Source: Flavobacterium limnosediminis JC2902
Lineage (GTDB): Bacteria; Bacteroidota; Bacteroidia; Flavobacteriales; Flavobacteriaceae
DNA length: 64,000 nt
NCBI RefSeq assembly: GCF_000498535.1
Contig: NZ_AVGG01000005.1
Location: 186,001-250,000 of the forward strand
Direction: 5' to 3'
Under the pieces are notes generated by a model. It was not told the origin of the DNA. It did not search any database and was given only the letters and a program-made list of their open reading frames with translations. The number at the start of each line of letters is the position of its first letter. The stretch's first letter is position 1. Positions 1-10,286 of this stretch are shown piece after piece. The position numbers were made by a program, and so were the translations under genes.

Positions 1-788
1 CCATTCTGAACAAGAGTTCCTGTTGGTGCAATACCGGCTCCCTGAGGAACAATCTGAATTTCAAAATCATCGGCTGTAGGATGAGACCATCCAATCAGAC
101 CGCCATTTGCTGACATTGTTGAAGTGACTCCTGTTACCGGTCCACAGCTTGAAATTACTCTCGCATTATCAACAAACCAGGTGTCTCCAACTGAGTTAGG
201 GTTTGCCGCATCCTGTTGCGTAATAGCAACAAAAGCAATATATACAGGTATTCCCGCCGGAATGGAAGGAACAGTAACTATCTTTTCTTGGTATGTGGTG
301 GCAGGCGAATTCAATTGCGCCTCCGTCCAGGATTGTAAAACAACAGTAAAACTGCTAATATCCGGCTGTGAAGCCGTTGAAAGTCTTAACTGATAAATGG
401 TCCCTCTATTTATGGAACTACCCTGTTTTGTAAAAAATCTGATTTCAGTATTGGCAGGAGTCGTAAATTGAGGAGTTATCAAATAGTATTCTGCGGTAGT
501 ACCTACCGTATTATTAAGCGATGGATTTACCATTGCACCGGGAGTGCTCAGATAACCTCCTGTTGGTGTTGTCGGGACCCAGTTATTGCTAACCGTCTGA
601 TTGCTGGTTATTCCCCAAGTGGAAGGTATTCCATTAGTAAATTCTTCTAATGGTAATTGCGCAAAAGCAGAATTTGAAAATAATCCAAACGTAAATATCA
701 TTAGGAGGCTAATCTCAAATCGTTTTCCCGTTTTCAGGAAAAACTTTGAAATGAGCGCCCATTTTGATATGGCTGATTCTTTTTGCAT
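1..788 (-). CDS. Secreted adhesin-like protein, partial (C-terminus outside window)
   Basis: The reading frame is open from an ATG at 788 to the left edge, so only the first 262 or so residues are present. It begins with a long basic region and a hydrophobic core (LLMIFTFGLF), with a likely signal-peptidase site after SAFA. The next 170 residues look like a choice-of-anchor J / cleaved-adhesin type beta-sandwich, including a WFVDNARV strand typical of that fold. A fibronectin type III-like stretch then begins (GWSHPTADDFEIQ) and is cut off. Proteins of this build in Flavobacteriaceae usually end in a T9SS sorting domain, but that end is not visible here. It follows the 2054-residue secreted protein on the same strand, with a terminator between them, so it is probably transcribed separately. 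Exact function unknown. Confidence 0.75.
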   Translation of the reverse strand, partial: MQKESAISKWALISKFFLKTGKRFEISLLMIFTFGLFSNSAFAQLPLEEFTNGIPSTWGITSNQTVSNNWVPTTPTGGYLSTPGAMVNPSLNNTVGTTAEYYLITPQFTTPANTEIRFFTKQGSSINRGTIYQLRLSTASQPDISSFTVVLQSWTEAQLNSPATTYQEKIVTVPSIPAGIPVYIAFVAITQQDAANPNSVGDTWFVDNARVISSCGPVTGVTSTMSANGGLIGWSHPTADDFEIQIVPQGAGIAPTGTLVQN

Positions 789-842
789 GGTAGTAATTTT
801 TTATGGTTAAGTTCTTTTCATTTTTATTCATAAAAATGAAAA

Positions 843-875
843 AAAGTAAGACAATCAAAATGATTGCCTTACTTT
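843..875 (-). terminator. Intrinsic terminator after the giant T9SS protein gene
   Basis: A 15-base stem (843-857 against 861-875) with a 3-base loop is followed on the minus strand by a T-run. The single non-Watson-Crick position is a G-U pair when read as minus-strand RNA, which supports that direction. It lies just past the stop codon at 888. Confidence 0.8.
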
Positions 876-887
876 GGCTTTTAAGTA

Positions 888-3800
888 TTAATTCTTTATT
901 ACTTTAAAGAACTGCACTTTGTTTTCTGAATACACTTTAACTAAATAAGTAGACGATGTTAACGCTCCTAAATTCAGTTGAACCGTATCAGTATTGTTAT
1001 CTAAAACCCTTAGTTGCTGACCTAATAAATTGTATAGTTCAACTTTGGTTATTGTCTCTCTGGCAGTGATTGTCAATTGATCTTTCGTCGGATTCGGGAA
1101 ATATTTCAAATCTGCGATTTCAAAAGTATCAGTACCTAAACAAGGACCTGAAGCTAAAATTGCCAATTTCGGACCTTCACAACCGCTTACCGTTTGTGAT
1201 ACATAGTAAGTGGTATTTAAAACTGCAGGTGTTGAAGTTGGGATAACCACATTTGAAGCGTTATACCAAATCAAACCAGTACCAGCAACTACGAAATCAG
1301 CAATCGTTCCTGTTCCACAAGAATCCTGCGTAGCCGCACCGGTTGGAGCCGGAGTATTTACAACTGTAGCTGTAACCGGTACTCTTGGAGTGGCCTCACA
1401 ATATTCATCAAAAGTTAAATTATGGAAACAGTTTGTCGTGTTAATTGCAGTACTGATCGCACTTGTAAGATCAGTAACGTTACCTGTCAATTTAAGTGCC
1501 GAACCTGTCGGGTAAGTAATTGCAGCTGTACTGTTACCTAATGTATTGGTAGTTGCTGCTAAACCGTAAGTAGCCATTAATCGGTAACCTGTACCAACCG
1601 GGATGCTATAGTTAAGTGGCACAACCTGTGATACTGTACCTACAGCTCCTGTTACTAAAGTCGGAGTGAAACTTACCGGAGCTGTTCCCGGAACAATATT
1701 ACCAGCATTATCAAACAAAGTAATTGTTATTGGAGTAAGTGCTGATGTGTTTTTAGGATAAACCGTAACCGTGTTCAGTTTCAATTTATTTGTAACATCA
1801 AAAGCAATACCTCTGAATATAGCTGACGAAGTACCAGTACCCTCATATGCACCAGTATTCACAGAACCTGTAGACTGAGAAGCAGAAGCCACATAATAGG
1901 TAGTTGTTGTAGCTACGTTAGGACTGTAAGCAGTACCCGTTGCCACTAAATTTCCACCTGTAGCCGCATCATACCAGTTAAGGATAGAACTTCCTGAAGC
2001 TGTTAAATCAGCTACACCACTAGTACAGTTTGAATCACCAGTTACAACAGCAGATGATGTTGTAGTAGTAACGGCAACCGGAGTTGAAGCTACTGTACTT
2101 GCAGAACAAGTAACATTACATTGGTATGACGTATTTGTCGTTGGTGTAGCTACATAAGTTGCAGCTGTAGCACCAGCAATGTTAGTCCACGTAGTACCGC
2201 CGTTTTCAGAACTTTGCCATTGGTAAGTTACACCAGCTCCTGTTGTAGGAGTTGTTAAACTTAACGTGATTGACTGTCCTGAACAAACAGAAGCAGAAGA
2301 TGCGATAGTCGCTCCCGGAGCCGGAGTACCTGTACATCCTGGACCTTCAGCATAAGAGAAATTCCCTAAGAAACCTCCTGTCTGAGCAGTAGTCAGAACA
2401 ATCGAAGGAACAGTCGGCATAGAGAAATGCGCAGCATCAAAAGTTGTTGCAGAAGCAGGAGTTGAAACTAGATCATAAGTTCCGTTCTCTGCAGCTGAAT
2501 GAACGATCAGTCTGGAATTAGCAATCCCATTCGATCCCAATCTCACATTATATTGTGTAAAAGCACCCGCTGTACCCACTCTTGTAAGTTTCCATCTGTC
2601 AGCACTTAAATTAGATACATTGGTTGTATTTACAGAACCTGAATTCGTATCAAAAGCTTCTCCCATTAACTCAACTCCACCTGTCGCAGCAAATCCTAAA
2701 GGAAGATACTTACCGTTTTTACCTAATGGTAATATTCTGAATTGAGTAATAGTCGATGCCGTATTGTTAGCAAACGCAAGCGGTCCGTTAACATAAGCTG
2801 TTGCACTACCACCCGAAACAGATCCGCCGGATGTTGAAGTTACGTCAGGATTACCAATAGAAAGGAGGTTAACCGTAGAAGTATTAACTATACCATTTGT
2901 CATAGTCAAACTAGTTGCAAGTCTGATTGGCACATTCAATGTCACCCCAGCCGGACTAGTGTTGTTTACCGTCATACTCGGGAATGAAGCAGTTTCAAAA
3001 CCTGTAGAAGTAAGTGAGTATTGGTTAGTTGCAAATGTACCTGTTCCAGAAATAGTCTGAGGCAATGCGGTTGGTACAGCAACACCATTGATATAATTTC
3101 CAAGATACAATGACGTACTGCTTTGTGGAAAATTAATGGTACCGTTATTCACGATATTACCTCCAACATAAACTGTTGCATTGGCAAAGGTTTTTTTGAA
3201 AACACTGCCGGCAGTAACCGTTAAATTACCCTGAACGTTCATATTGTAACCATTATTTACGTTGTTACTACTCACGTTCATAAATCTGTCATTTCCGCTA
3301 GGAGCATTAACTGTTAAATTCCCTAAAGAGAATAATCCTCCCGCAGCCTGGAACTGACAGTTAAATCCGTTAGATATCAACGACGAGTTCTGTGTGGAAA
3401 CACCATCACCTATTTGCAGGGTATGATTCAATCCTGCTGCATAATGATTTGTTGAAGCATAAATAAATGAACCACTTGACTGTGTATTAAATGCTTGGAA
3501 ATTCATCACCAAGGGAGAAGGAGCCCCAGCCTGGATTGGTTCAGATAAAGTCAATTTAGCACCTGAAATATCAGCTACAAATGTACCCGGTTTTATACCA
3601 GTTCCAGAAACTGTCATACCAATAACTATATTTGGATTCACAGCCGATAAAGTTACAGCATAAGAACCCGGATTCACTGCAGCAAAATTCAATGTTTGCG
3701 GCGAGGTAATTGGCGATGTAGATAAACCGGTAACAGGTAATGATAAAGTTATTTTAACTATATCAGTTGCTAGGTTATTTCCGGCAAATACTATACCTGT

Positions 3801-6800
3801 AATGACCGATCCAGCCTGTATACCTGATCCTGAAACGCCAGTACCTAAAGACAAATTAGCATTCGCTGCATTACCTCCAAGCACTACCGAAGAACAATTG
3901 TTCAGCATAGAAGAAAAATTCAAAGGAGTACCGGCAGGAACCGCAGCTGTAACCGGTGCCGACAATGTTAATGTAACAGGAGGGTAAGGAAATCCGAAGA
4001 ATCCAACAGTGATATTTGTAATAGTTGTACCTGCAGGAATATCGGGATGTCCTGATATCACCTGACCAATCGCAAAAATATTAGCGATATTTCCCATACT
4101 TGCAGTACTTCCGGTAATACTACCATTTCTGGTAAAAGTACCTGTCGCTCCTTCTGTATTCGATGTATAATCTCCAATTGACGTGGCAGAAATCGAAGTT
4201 CCAATGTTTACAAGAGGGTCAACGATAGTAATTTTACCGCCCGTTAAATTTAAATTAGACGTTTCAATTTTACATGAAGTACCTCCAAAGGCAACAGAAG
4301 TTCCAGCATTTCCGTTATCGTTACTGTCAATGATGATATCTCCACCTGTCTGGTTGAAGAAACTTCCCGTTTTATGAGCAACGAAACCGTTCACTTTTAA
4401 GTTACCGGCTATCATCGTATGTATACCGTAGTTATAGAAAGCAGCATTGTTACCCGTAGTACAGTTGCCAACTGTCATTGTAGTGGCACCTGCATTGTTT
4501 GTTAATGTAGCACCTTTAGCTATAATTACACCGGCAGCATTAGCCGTAGTTGTTACCGCAACGTTATGTCCGAAAGCAATAGTAACGACGTTGCTACAAG
4601 TAGGAACAACTCCTCCAACCCAAGTTGAAGTTGCATTCCAATCTCCGGAAGCAGCAGACGTAATTCCTGTAGCCGTATTTAAAGCCGAAGCATCATTAAC
4701 TCCAACATAAACAGGAGCTGCTGTTAAATTAGCCAAAGACAAATCTTTTCTGAAAACGAATGGTTGCGCTGTACCGTCCTGATGTGTACCCGCCAAAGCA
4801 GCTGATGCATTCATTAATCTTGAAGTACCGTCGATTGCTTCGTAAGCACCGTTTGCATACACCCCAACTCTATTCGTTGGTGTTGTCGCATTAGGAGCGT
4901 AAATAACAGGCGTAGCATTAGAAGTAGCATCAGGAGTTGAGAAAGCCCAATTTCCGTCATATCTTTTATTGACAGTATAAGCGCCATCAGCAATGGAAAG
5001 ACTTCCCGTTACTGTATTTGCATTAGCATACGTTACCGCAAGCTCACCTGCAGTAGCAGGGGTAGCATCTGGCAGGAAATATAATGATCTGTCTAAACCG
5101 GCACTACTGATAAAGGGATACCAATATGGTTTATAATTATTATCCGTTCCAGGGTATTCCGTACCCGGCTGAACATTTTTAGTATTACTTGAATTTACCC
5201 ATCTCGATACCGTACCGTTTGTAAAACCGGATCCCGGAGCAATAGTAATAGTACTTAAGCTACCAAAGTTACCAAGAATTAATCTGTTTCCTGAAGTAAC
5301 ATTTACCCTACCGCCGGTTAATAATAAACTGCCGTTAATTCTAGCACCATTTACATTCCATATAACATTTGGCGTTACTACAGCGGTGTTGGTAACTTCT
5401 AACTGATTTAAAACACCCGCACGGTTACCAAACGCATTTGTACCTGGGGCAGAGCCACCCATAAAACCAAGTGGATCTACAGTTACTGTCTGAAGTAAAG
5501 AACCATTAAGTGTTAATCTACCAGCTAAACCACTGCTCGAACCAACACTACTGTCAAATCTGGCTCCAGCACCTACATCAAGGTTATGACCCAGTTTTAA
5601 ATATTTACCACTAGGGCTAGTGGCACCATCGAAGTTATTAAATCTTGCACCACTGGCAAGTATTCCTAAGTCATTGGCAATTGTAAATTCATCAACAGTC
5701 GTACTTATGGCATACTGCACTAATGAATTCGTCCCTTCCATTATCAGATTCTCACATCCGGAATATCTTGAATCGATCATAACCGTTTCTGATGTACCGT
5801 CAATAATCACGTTATCGGCATGAGTCGGAACTTTACCCCCATCCCAAGTAGCCGGTAAAGACCAAAGTCCTGAATGAGCACATGTAATATCTTCAGGTAT
5901 TCTTGAAGTAAGTGAAATATTATCAATAGCAGCCGGAGGAACCGTACCTGCTGAACCGTGAGTCCATACGAAAATCAATCGGAAAGGAGTTCCCGCGAAA
6001 GATTTAGGGATGAACGCCGTAGTTTTAGTGGTAGCTACCTGCGGGCTGGAGTTGAAAGAAATCAACGTAGCACCTGGCCAGGAAACACCGTGCGCAAAAG
6101 GAGACGTTACCTGAGTATTTGTACCGGTAACTGTTTGCGTTATCGGAGCAACCCAAACCTGCCATCCTGCACCGGAAGACGGAGCTGATTTCACGTCGAA
6201 AGTCAGCGTCATCGCCTTTTCAGCCAAAGGAACAGTTACGTCTTTATAAAAGTAAACTGTTCTGGCACCACTATAACCTGCAAATGAGTTAGTAGCACCA
6301 TTATCGTTTGTAATATAAGCGGCATTTCCAGCGATTGCGGCCGAAGTTGCCGAAAACGTCAATGTTTGGGCAACTGCCAAGGCACTACCGTTAATAGTCG
6401 CCTTAGACAACCCTATTGTAGTTCCACTAACACTGGCTACATAAGTATCAACATCAATAACTCCTGCAATAGGAGCGATAGCCATACCTACAGACACATT
6501 CGGACTAGCAGCAGCTAAGGTTAACGTATAAGTATTTGCTGCTACAGCTGCTGTTGTTAACTCAACAGCGCCAACACTGATACCTCCCGAGAACATACCG
6601 AAACCTAAGGTAGCACTGGGTGCTGAACCGGTAGCATTTTGCGATAACGTCAACGTAGTACCCGCAATACTTTGCACGAAAGTATTTGCCGGGATGTAGG
6701 ATCCGTAAACTATTTGCCCTACGGAAATGTTTGCATTGGGAGCTGACAAAGTAACCGTTGCCGAACCACTTGTAATTGCACCCACAGAAGATGTACCTGA

Positions 6801-7052
6801 AGCTGCAGTCCCTAAGCCCCATTTGATGGGACCAGTTCCTTCATTGGCAACAGTCCATCCGTTTGCTGCAAATGTGTTACCCATATTAAACCCTCCGTCA
6901 GTCGCCGGATTGATTAATGTACTTTGGGAAAAACCATCTGAGAAACAAAAAAGCGACAAAGCCATGAACGCTCCGTGAAGCAGTCTGGTTTGTTTTTTAA
7001 AGCCAAAGCGGTCAAACACTTTGTCTGGTTGTAATTTTTTTTGCATAATCAT
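888..7052 (-). CDS. Giant T9SS-secreted surface protein with repeated modules and an Ig-like domain
   Basis: This 2054-residue protein has an N-terminal signal peptide (core FMALSLFCF, likely cut after GFSQ). ATG at 7052 or 7046 could be the start. Two G8/CHU-like regions with a W-x-G-G-x-V-P-T pattern occur near residues 400 and 810. Five related modules of about 65 residues, with the pattern V-x-x-G-M-x-V-x-G-x-G-I and then LTLS, lie at about residues 90-235 (two) and 985-1190 (three). An Ig-like domain with WQSS and YQCNVTC lies near 1580-1660, followed by two cysteine-flanked domains. The last 75 residues are a type A T9SS sorting domain (YFPNPTKDQL, LYNLLGQQL, KVIKN). It should be exported by Sec, then T9SS, and retained on the surface or released. 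It is probably an adhesin; no enzyme domain was recognised. Confidence 0.85.
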   Translation of the reverse strand: MIMQKKLQPDKVFDRFGFKKQTRLLHGAFMALSLFCFSDGFSQSTLINPATDGGFNMGNTFAANGWTVANEGTGPIKWGLGTAASGTSSVGAITSGSATVTLSAPNANISVGQIVYGSYIPANTFVQSIAGTTLTLSQNATGSAPSATLGFGMFSGGISVGAVELTTAAVAANTYTLTLAAASPNVSVGMAIAPIAGVIDVDTYVASVSGTTIGLSKATINGSALAVAQTLTFSATSAAIAGNAAYITNDNGATNSFAGYSGARTVYFYKDVTVPLAEKAMTLTFDVKSAPSSGAGWQVWVAPITQTVTGTNTQVTSPFAHGVSWPGATLISFNSSPQVATTKTTAFIPKSFAGTPFRLIFVWTHGSAGTVPPAAIDNISLTSRIPEDITCAHSGLWSLPATWDGGKVPTHADNVIIDGTSETVMIDSRYSGCENLIMEGTNSLVQYAISTTVDEFTIANDLGILASGARFNNFDGATSPSGKYLKLGHNLDVGAGARFDSSVGSSSGLAGRLTLNGSLLQTVTVDPLGFMGGSAPGTNAFGNRAGVLNQLEVTNTAVVTPNVIWNVNGARINGSLLLTGGRVNVTSGNRLILGNFGSLSTITIAPGSGFTNGTVSRWVNSSNTKNVQPGTEYPGTDNNYKPYWYPFISSAGLDRSLYFLPDATPATAGELAVTYANANTVTGSLSIADGAYTVNKRYDGNWAFSTPDATSNATPVIYAPNATTPTNRVGVYANGAYEAIDGTSRLMNASAALAGTHQDGTAQPFVFRKDLSLANLTAAPVYVGVNDASALNTATGITSAASGDWNATSTWVGGVVPTCSNVVTIAFGHNVAVTTTANAAGVIIAKGATLTNNAGATTMTVGNCTTGNNAAFYNYGIHTMIAGNLKVNGFVAHKTGSFFNQTGGDIIIDSNDNGNAGTSVAFGGTSCKIETSNLNLTGGKITIVDPLVNIGTSISATSIGDYTSNTEGATGTFTRNGSITGSTASMGNIANIFAIGQVISGHPDIPAGTTITNITVGFFGFPYPPVTLTLSAPVTAAVPAGTPLNFSSMLNNCSSVVLGGNAANANLSLGTGVSGSGIQAGSVITGIVFAGNNLATDIVKITLSLPVTGLSTSPITSPQTLNFAAVNPGSYAVTLSAVNPNIVIGMTVSGTGIKPGTFVADISGAKLTLSEPIQAGAPSPLVMNFQAFNTQSSGSFIYASTNHYAAGLNHTLQIGDGVSTQNSSLISNGFNCQFQAAGGLFSLGNLTVNAPSGNDRFMNVSSNNVNNGYNMNVQGNLTVTAGSVFKKTFANATVYVGGNIVNNGTINFPQSSTSLYLGNYINGVAVPTALPQTISGTGTFATNQYSLTSTGFETASFPSMTVNNTSPAGVTLNVPIRLATSLTMTNGIVNTSTVNLLSIGNPDVTSTSGGSVSGGSATAYVNGPLAFANNTASTITQFRILPLGKNGKYLPLGFAATGGVELMGEAFDTNSGSVNTTNVSNLSADRWKLTRVGTAGAFTQYNVRLGSNGIANSRLIVHSAAENGTYDLVSTPASATTFDAAHFSMPTVPSIVLTTAQTGGFLGNFSYAEGPGCTGTPAPGATIASSASVCSGQSITLSLTTPTTGAGVTYQWQSSENGGTTWTNIAGATAATYVATPTTNTSYQCNVTCSASTVASTPVAVTTTTSSAVVTGDSNCTSGVADLTASGSSILNWYDAATGGNLVATGTAYSPNVATTTTYYVASASQSTGSVNTGAYEGTGTSSAIFRGIAFDVTNKLKLNTVTVYPKNTSALTPITITLFDNAGNIVPGTAPVSFTPTLVTGAVGTVSQVVPLNYSIPVGTGYRLMATYGLAATTNTLGNSTAAITYPTGSALKLTGNVTDLTSAISTAINTTNCFHNLTFDEYCEATPRVPVTATVVNTPAPTGAATQDSCGTGTIADFVVAGTGLIWYNASNVVIPTSTPAVLNTTYYVSQTVSGCEGPKLAILASGPCLGTDTFEIADLKYFPNPTKDQLTITARETITKVELYNLLGQQLRVLDNNTDTVQLNLGALTSSTYLVKVYSENKVQFFKVIKN

Positions 7053-7473
7053 ACATTTTTGGTTTATTATGTTAATGGACGTGAAATTATATATATATAT
7101 ACATATTTATATTGTCATTTCTTTCAAAATTCAGGCATTTTGAAAGTCTAAAATACGACTCACATCATTGAAAAACAATGCATTATACAAAAAATCGACG
7201 AGTTATACATTTTTTGGGTTTTATGACATTCTTGTAGTCCTTTTAGCTTTGATTTCTTGATAAAACAGAATATAAAGCAACTCAAAAGATTGTGATTTAT
7301 AACAAAATGTTGCCGACCTGAAATTCAGTGATATTTCTTAAATTTCAATTCACACCAATGAAGGTAACCGATTTTCACCTGTTACCCTATGGCAAATCTT
7401 TACTAATTACTGAAATTTTAAAGATAAAACACGGGAATAAATTGAGGAGAATCCCGTAAAGTAAGTGTACAAA
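7053..7473. other. Intergenic region, no gene seen
   Basis: These 421 bases separate the end of the small TPR gene from the start of the giant secreted protein, both on minus. The part next to 7052 has an alternating TA run (about 7088-7102). I found no flavobacterial -7 box (TAnnTTTG) at a plausible distance, no ORF and no strong hairpin. It presumably holds the promoter of the giant gene, but I cannot place it. Confidence 0.5.
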
Positions 7474-8649
7474 CTATTTATTTTCATTCAGCATCTTCTC
7501 TCCCTGAAGGTTCTTAATCACCTCTTTTAGGGCCGCAATACTGTTTTTGGATTTTCGGGATGAAATGACAAAGAAAACAACAAGCAGTATTAAAATGAAA
7601 ATAACAATAAGCATACGAAAAAGAAAACCGGGAATTTCACTTTTAAATCTACCCGCCTCTTCCTTTTCTATTGCATCAAGTGAGTCGCTTGCCGATTTCC
7701 GTTCACGTTCTTTCACCTCGTTTTGAATATCAAGGTATCTTTGGTGGTATTTTCTGTATTCATTCCACTCGTTTACAGCCAGATAATTTTCCGAGAGACC
7801 TTTGTATATTTCCTGATTCAGAATCAAATCATCAACACCTTCTGAAATTACAAGTGCTTCCCGTAATAACAATATCGCTTTCCCATAATTCCCTTCTATC
7901 GTATACACCTGAGCTAAACCCTTTTGAGCGAATGCCTGCAAACTTAAGGCTTTAATATTCTTAGCATACGTTATTGCCTCCAGAAAACTTTTTGTGGCCG
8001 ATGCATTGTCTGACATCAGTAAAAAACAATTCCCTTTATTATATTTGGCAATACTGAGAATATTAGAATTTACAACCAGCTCATCCGATTTCAATATTTC
8101 ACCAATCCCTCTATCGAAAAAAGTGATTGCTATGGCGCAATTCAATTTCTCCTTATAAATAAAACCCCTTACCACATAATTAATACCGAGACTTACGTGA
8201 ACGGAATCCGGTTTAGGGTATTCCAGACACAACTTCTCCGCCTGATCAAGGTACTGAATGGCTTTATCGTATATTTTTAACTGATGATACTGAATGCCTG
8301 TTTTGGTTACAATGGAAATTTTTAACCGCTTATTTTTCGACTTAGGTAGCAGCTCATTGGCTTTGATAACATACTCCAATGATTTCTGATAATCCCGTTT
8401 TGAGGAATACCCGTCGGATATCATCTTATAAGCCCTTATTTTGATATCGATGTCATTACCGGATTCTTTCAGAACCTGTTTTCCGGCAGCAATTACCTTG
8501 TCCGGATTTTTATACATCTCCGAGGTATTGCTCTTAATAATACTGTCCAATCGCTTTAAATCCTGCGCATGCAAATCTTCTCCGGACATGCACAGAACCA
8601 ACAACAGAAAAACCGATAAAAATAAATTAACGACATTTTTCATGGACAC
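7474..8649 (-). CDS. TPR-repeat membrane protein, paralogue of the upstream regulator but without its DNA-binding domain
   Basis: 391 residues: signal peptide or N-terminal anchor (FLSVFLLLVLCMSG), about 280 residues of TPR-like helices (for example IQYLDQAEKLCLEY and AQVYTIEGNYGKAILLLREAL), and one membrane helix near residues 341-364 (MLIVIFILILLVVFFVI). A charged cytoplasmic tail of only about 27 residues follows. The architecture matches the 528-residue protein encoded immediately upstream, where the same TPR-TM layout continues into an AraC-type domain; here that domain is absent. The start lies only 4 bp after the upstream stop, so the two are almost certainly co-transcribed and probably arose by duplication. 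The natural end is a normal stop codon, so I see no frameshift. It may heterodimerise with or modulate the upstream regulator; that is inference. Confidence 0.75.
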   Translation of the reverse strand: MSMKNVVNLFLSVFLLLVLCMSGEDLHAQDLKRLDSIIKSNTSEMYKNPDKVIAAGKQVLKESGNDIDIKIRAYKMISDGYSSKRDYQKSLEYVIKANELLPKSKNKRLKISIVTKTGIQYHQLKIYDKAIQYLDQAEKLCLEYPKPDSVHVSLGINYVVRGFIYKEKLNCAIAITFFDRGIGEILKSDELVVNSNILSIAKYNKGNCFLLMSDNASATKSFLEAITYAKNIKALSLQAFAQKGLAQVYTIEGNYGKAILLLREALVISEGVDDLILNQEIYKGLSENYLAVNEWNEYRKYHQRYLDIQNEVKERERKSASDSLDAIEKEEAGRFKSEIPGFLFRMLIVIFILILLVVFFVISSRKSKNSIAALKEVIKNLQGEKMLNENK

Positions 8650-8653
8650 AGTT

Positions 8654-10240
8654 TTAAGGATTACTAATTTCCTTCTCGTTCTTCAAAAGCTCTATGAAAG
8701 TTACCGGCGCTATTCCAGTAATCGATTTAAAAACAGTGGCAAAACTGCTGTGGGAGGAAAAACCACAGGATTCCGCCAGATAACTGATCTTATAATTCAT
8801 AAAATTCGGATCCGATTTTAATTTCTCTACTATATGGTTGATTCGCAACTTATTGATGTACGTATTAAAATTGACCCCATAATGCGTATTGATAATTTCA
8901 GACAGGTATTTTGTATTGGTATCAAACTGTCCGGCAAGAACAGCAATCGACATATCGTTATTGGTAAAACGCGTCGAACTCTCGAAACGCTTCAGTTTTT
9001 TCAGTATCAACTGCTCGGTTTCCTCAGGAATATGCGTTTTTTTGCTTCCGTTTTTCTTCTCTTTCTTTTCAGCAGTAAGAATAACAAAGTTGCTTCGGGT
9101 AATTTCCAAATAACTGATAATCTCCTTTAAACGTTTCTGATCCCACTGCAGGCGGAACCAAAACGCAGCCGACAGGATAGCCACAATGGCAAAAATCCCC
9201 AACACAACATACAATTTACGGAAATACCCCTGGCGTTTACCTTCATAACCGCTTTCATATTCTTTCGCAATCAGGTTGTAAGCCGTGTTAACCGATTCCT
9301 GCTCCCCATTTTCCACTTCAGCATTGAGTTTAAAGAATTCCGCATTGTATAATTTATAATTCACCTTGTCATTTAAGGCGATATAATTATCAACAAGCAA
9401 TTTGCTGATCTCCCTGGACAAATAAATATTATTGAAAGTCTTTGCCGTTTTTAACGCTTTGAGAAGTTGGGGCACGGCCAACTGATGTTGTTTATTGTGA
9501 AAGTTCACATTGGCCAACCCTACTAAAACGAATGCTTCGGCATAATTATTTTTGTTTCCGTCCCCGACTATCAATTCCAAGGCGCGGTTAAAACTTACAG
9601 CTCCTTTATCAAAGTCATTCAGACCTGAAAAAATCCGTCCTTTAAAAATGGTAAACCATAAATCAAAATAAGGAAACGCTTTCGAAGTTTCATCAATTTC
9701 TTTACTGTTTTTTTCTATCAGATCCAGAGCCTTGCTGTAACTCTGTCTTTCCAGTAACAACCCCGTTTCTTCAAGAAGCAGCAGAGTTTGGCAAAACTTT
9801 TTTTCTTTCTCATCGGTCACGGAAGACAACATACCAACCGCTTCCTGATAATATTTTCCCGCCTGACGGTCAAGATACAGCGTCCGAAGAACTTCTGATT
9901 TTGCGACAGCTGTTTTCAAAGCCGAAAAAGGCTCCTGATCAGCATCTTCTTTTCCCGCTTCAAACAAATGGGTAAGTGCATTACTGTAATCCCCCTTAAC
10001 CTTGTAAATCTCGGCAATGAGAAGATTAATTTCACTATTTTCGCTTCCGGAAGTGCTTTTTGACAACAGATGCAACGCTACTTTCAGTGCCTCATCCGGA
10101 TTATTATAAACCAATCCTTCCGATTCCTTAAATAACAACCGTTCTTCTGAATCATTCTGCGCCACTGCTTCGGTTGAAAACAACACAGCCGCAAAAACGA
10201 ATGCAAAGAAAAAATTAAACAAAAAACGGAAATACATCAT
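8654..10240 (-). CDS. TPR-TM-AraC-type transcriptional regulator
   Basis: 528 residues. A signal or anchor segment (FLFNFFFAFVFAAVLF) leads into a periplasmic TPR domain (about 30-335), a transmembrane helix near 342-364 (VVLGIFAIVAILSAAF) and a cytoplasmic linker. The last 110 residues are an AraC/XylS-type helix-turn-helix pair (LAGQFDTNTKYLSEIIN, then LAESCGFSSHSSFATVFK and PVTFIELL). This is a one-component membrane regulator layout common in Bacteroidetes. It is divergent from the TonB receptor/DUF4249 pair that starts at 10599, which makes that operon its most likely target. A well-formed promoter lies 47 bp upstream. The signal it senses is unknown. Confidence 0.85.
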   Translation of the reverse strand: MMYFRFLFNFFFAFVFAAVLFSTEAVAQNDSEERLLFKESEGLVYNNPDEALKVALHLLSKSTSGSENSEINLLIAEIYKVKGDYSNALTHLFEAGKEDADQEPFSALKTAVAKSEVLRTLYLDRQAGKYYQEAVGMLSSVTDEKEKKFCQTLLLLEETGLLLERQSYSKALDLIEKNSKEIDETSKAFPYFDLWFTIFKGRIFSGLNDFDKGAVSFNRALELIVGDGNKNNYAEAFVLVGLANVNFHNKQHQLAVPQLLKALKTAKTFNNIYLSREISKLLVDNYIALNDKVNYKLYNAEFFKLNAEVENGEQESVNTAYNLIAKEYESGYEGKRQGYFRKLYVVLGIFAIVAILSAAFWFRLQWDQKRLKEIISYLEITRSNFVILTAEKKEKKNGSKKTHIPEETEQLILKKLKRFESSTRFTNNDMSIAVLAGQFDTNTKYLSEIINTHYGVNFNTYINKLRINHIVEKLKSDPNFMNYKISYLAESCGFSSHSSFATVFKSITGIAPVTFIELLKNEKEISNP

Positions 10241-10286
10241 TAGCTTTGGGTTCTTGTTTAGGGCTTTTTATCCTTTATGAACAATG

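Noticed and set aside
3802..6188. Several open frames of 61-87 codons on the plus strand inside the giant secreted protein gene
   Set aside because: They are antisense shadows of a Thr/Gly/Val-rich coding sequence, which rarely makes stops on the other strand; none has a family signature.
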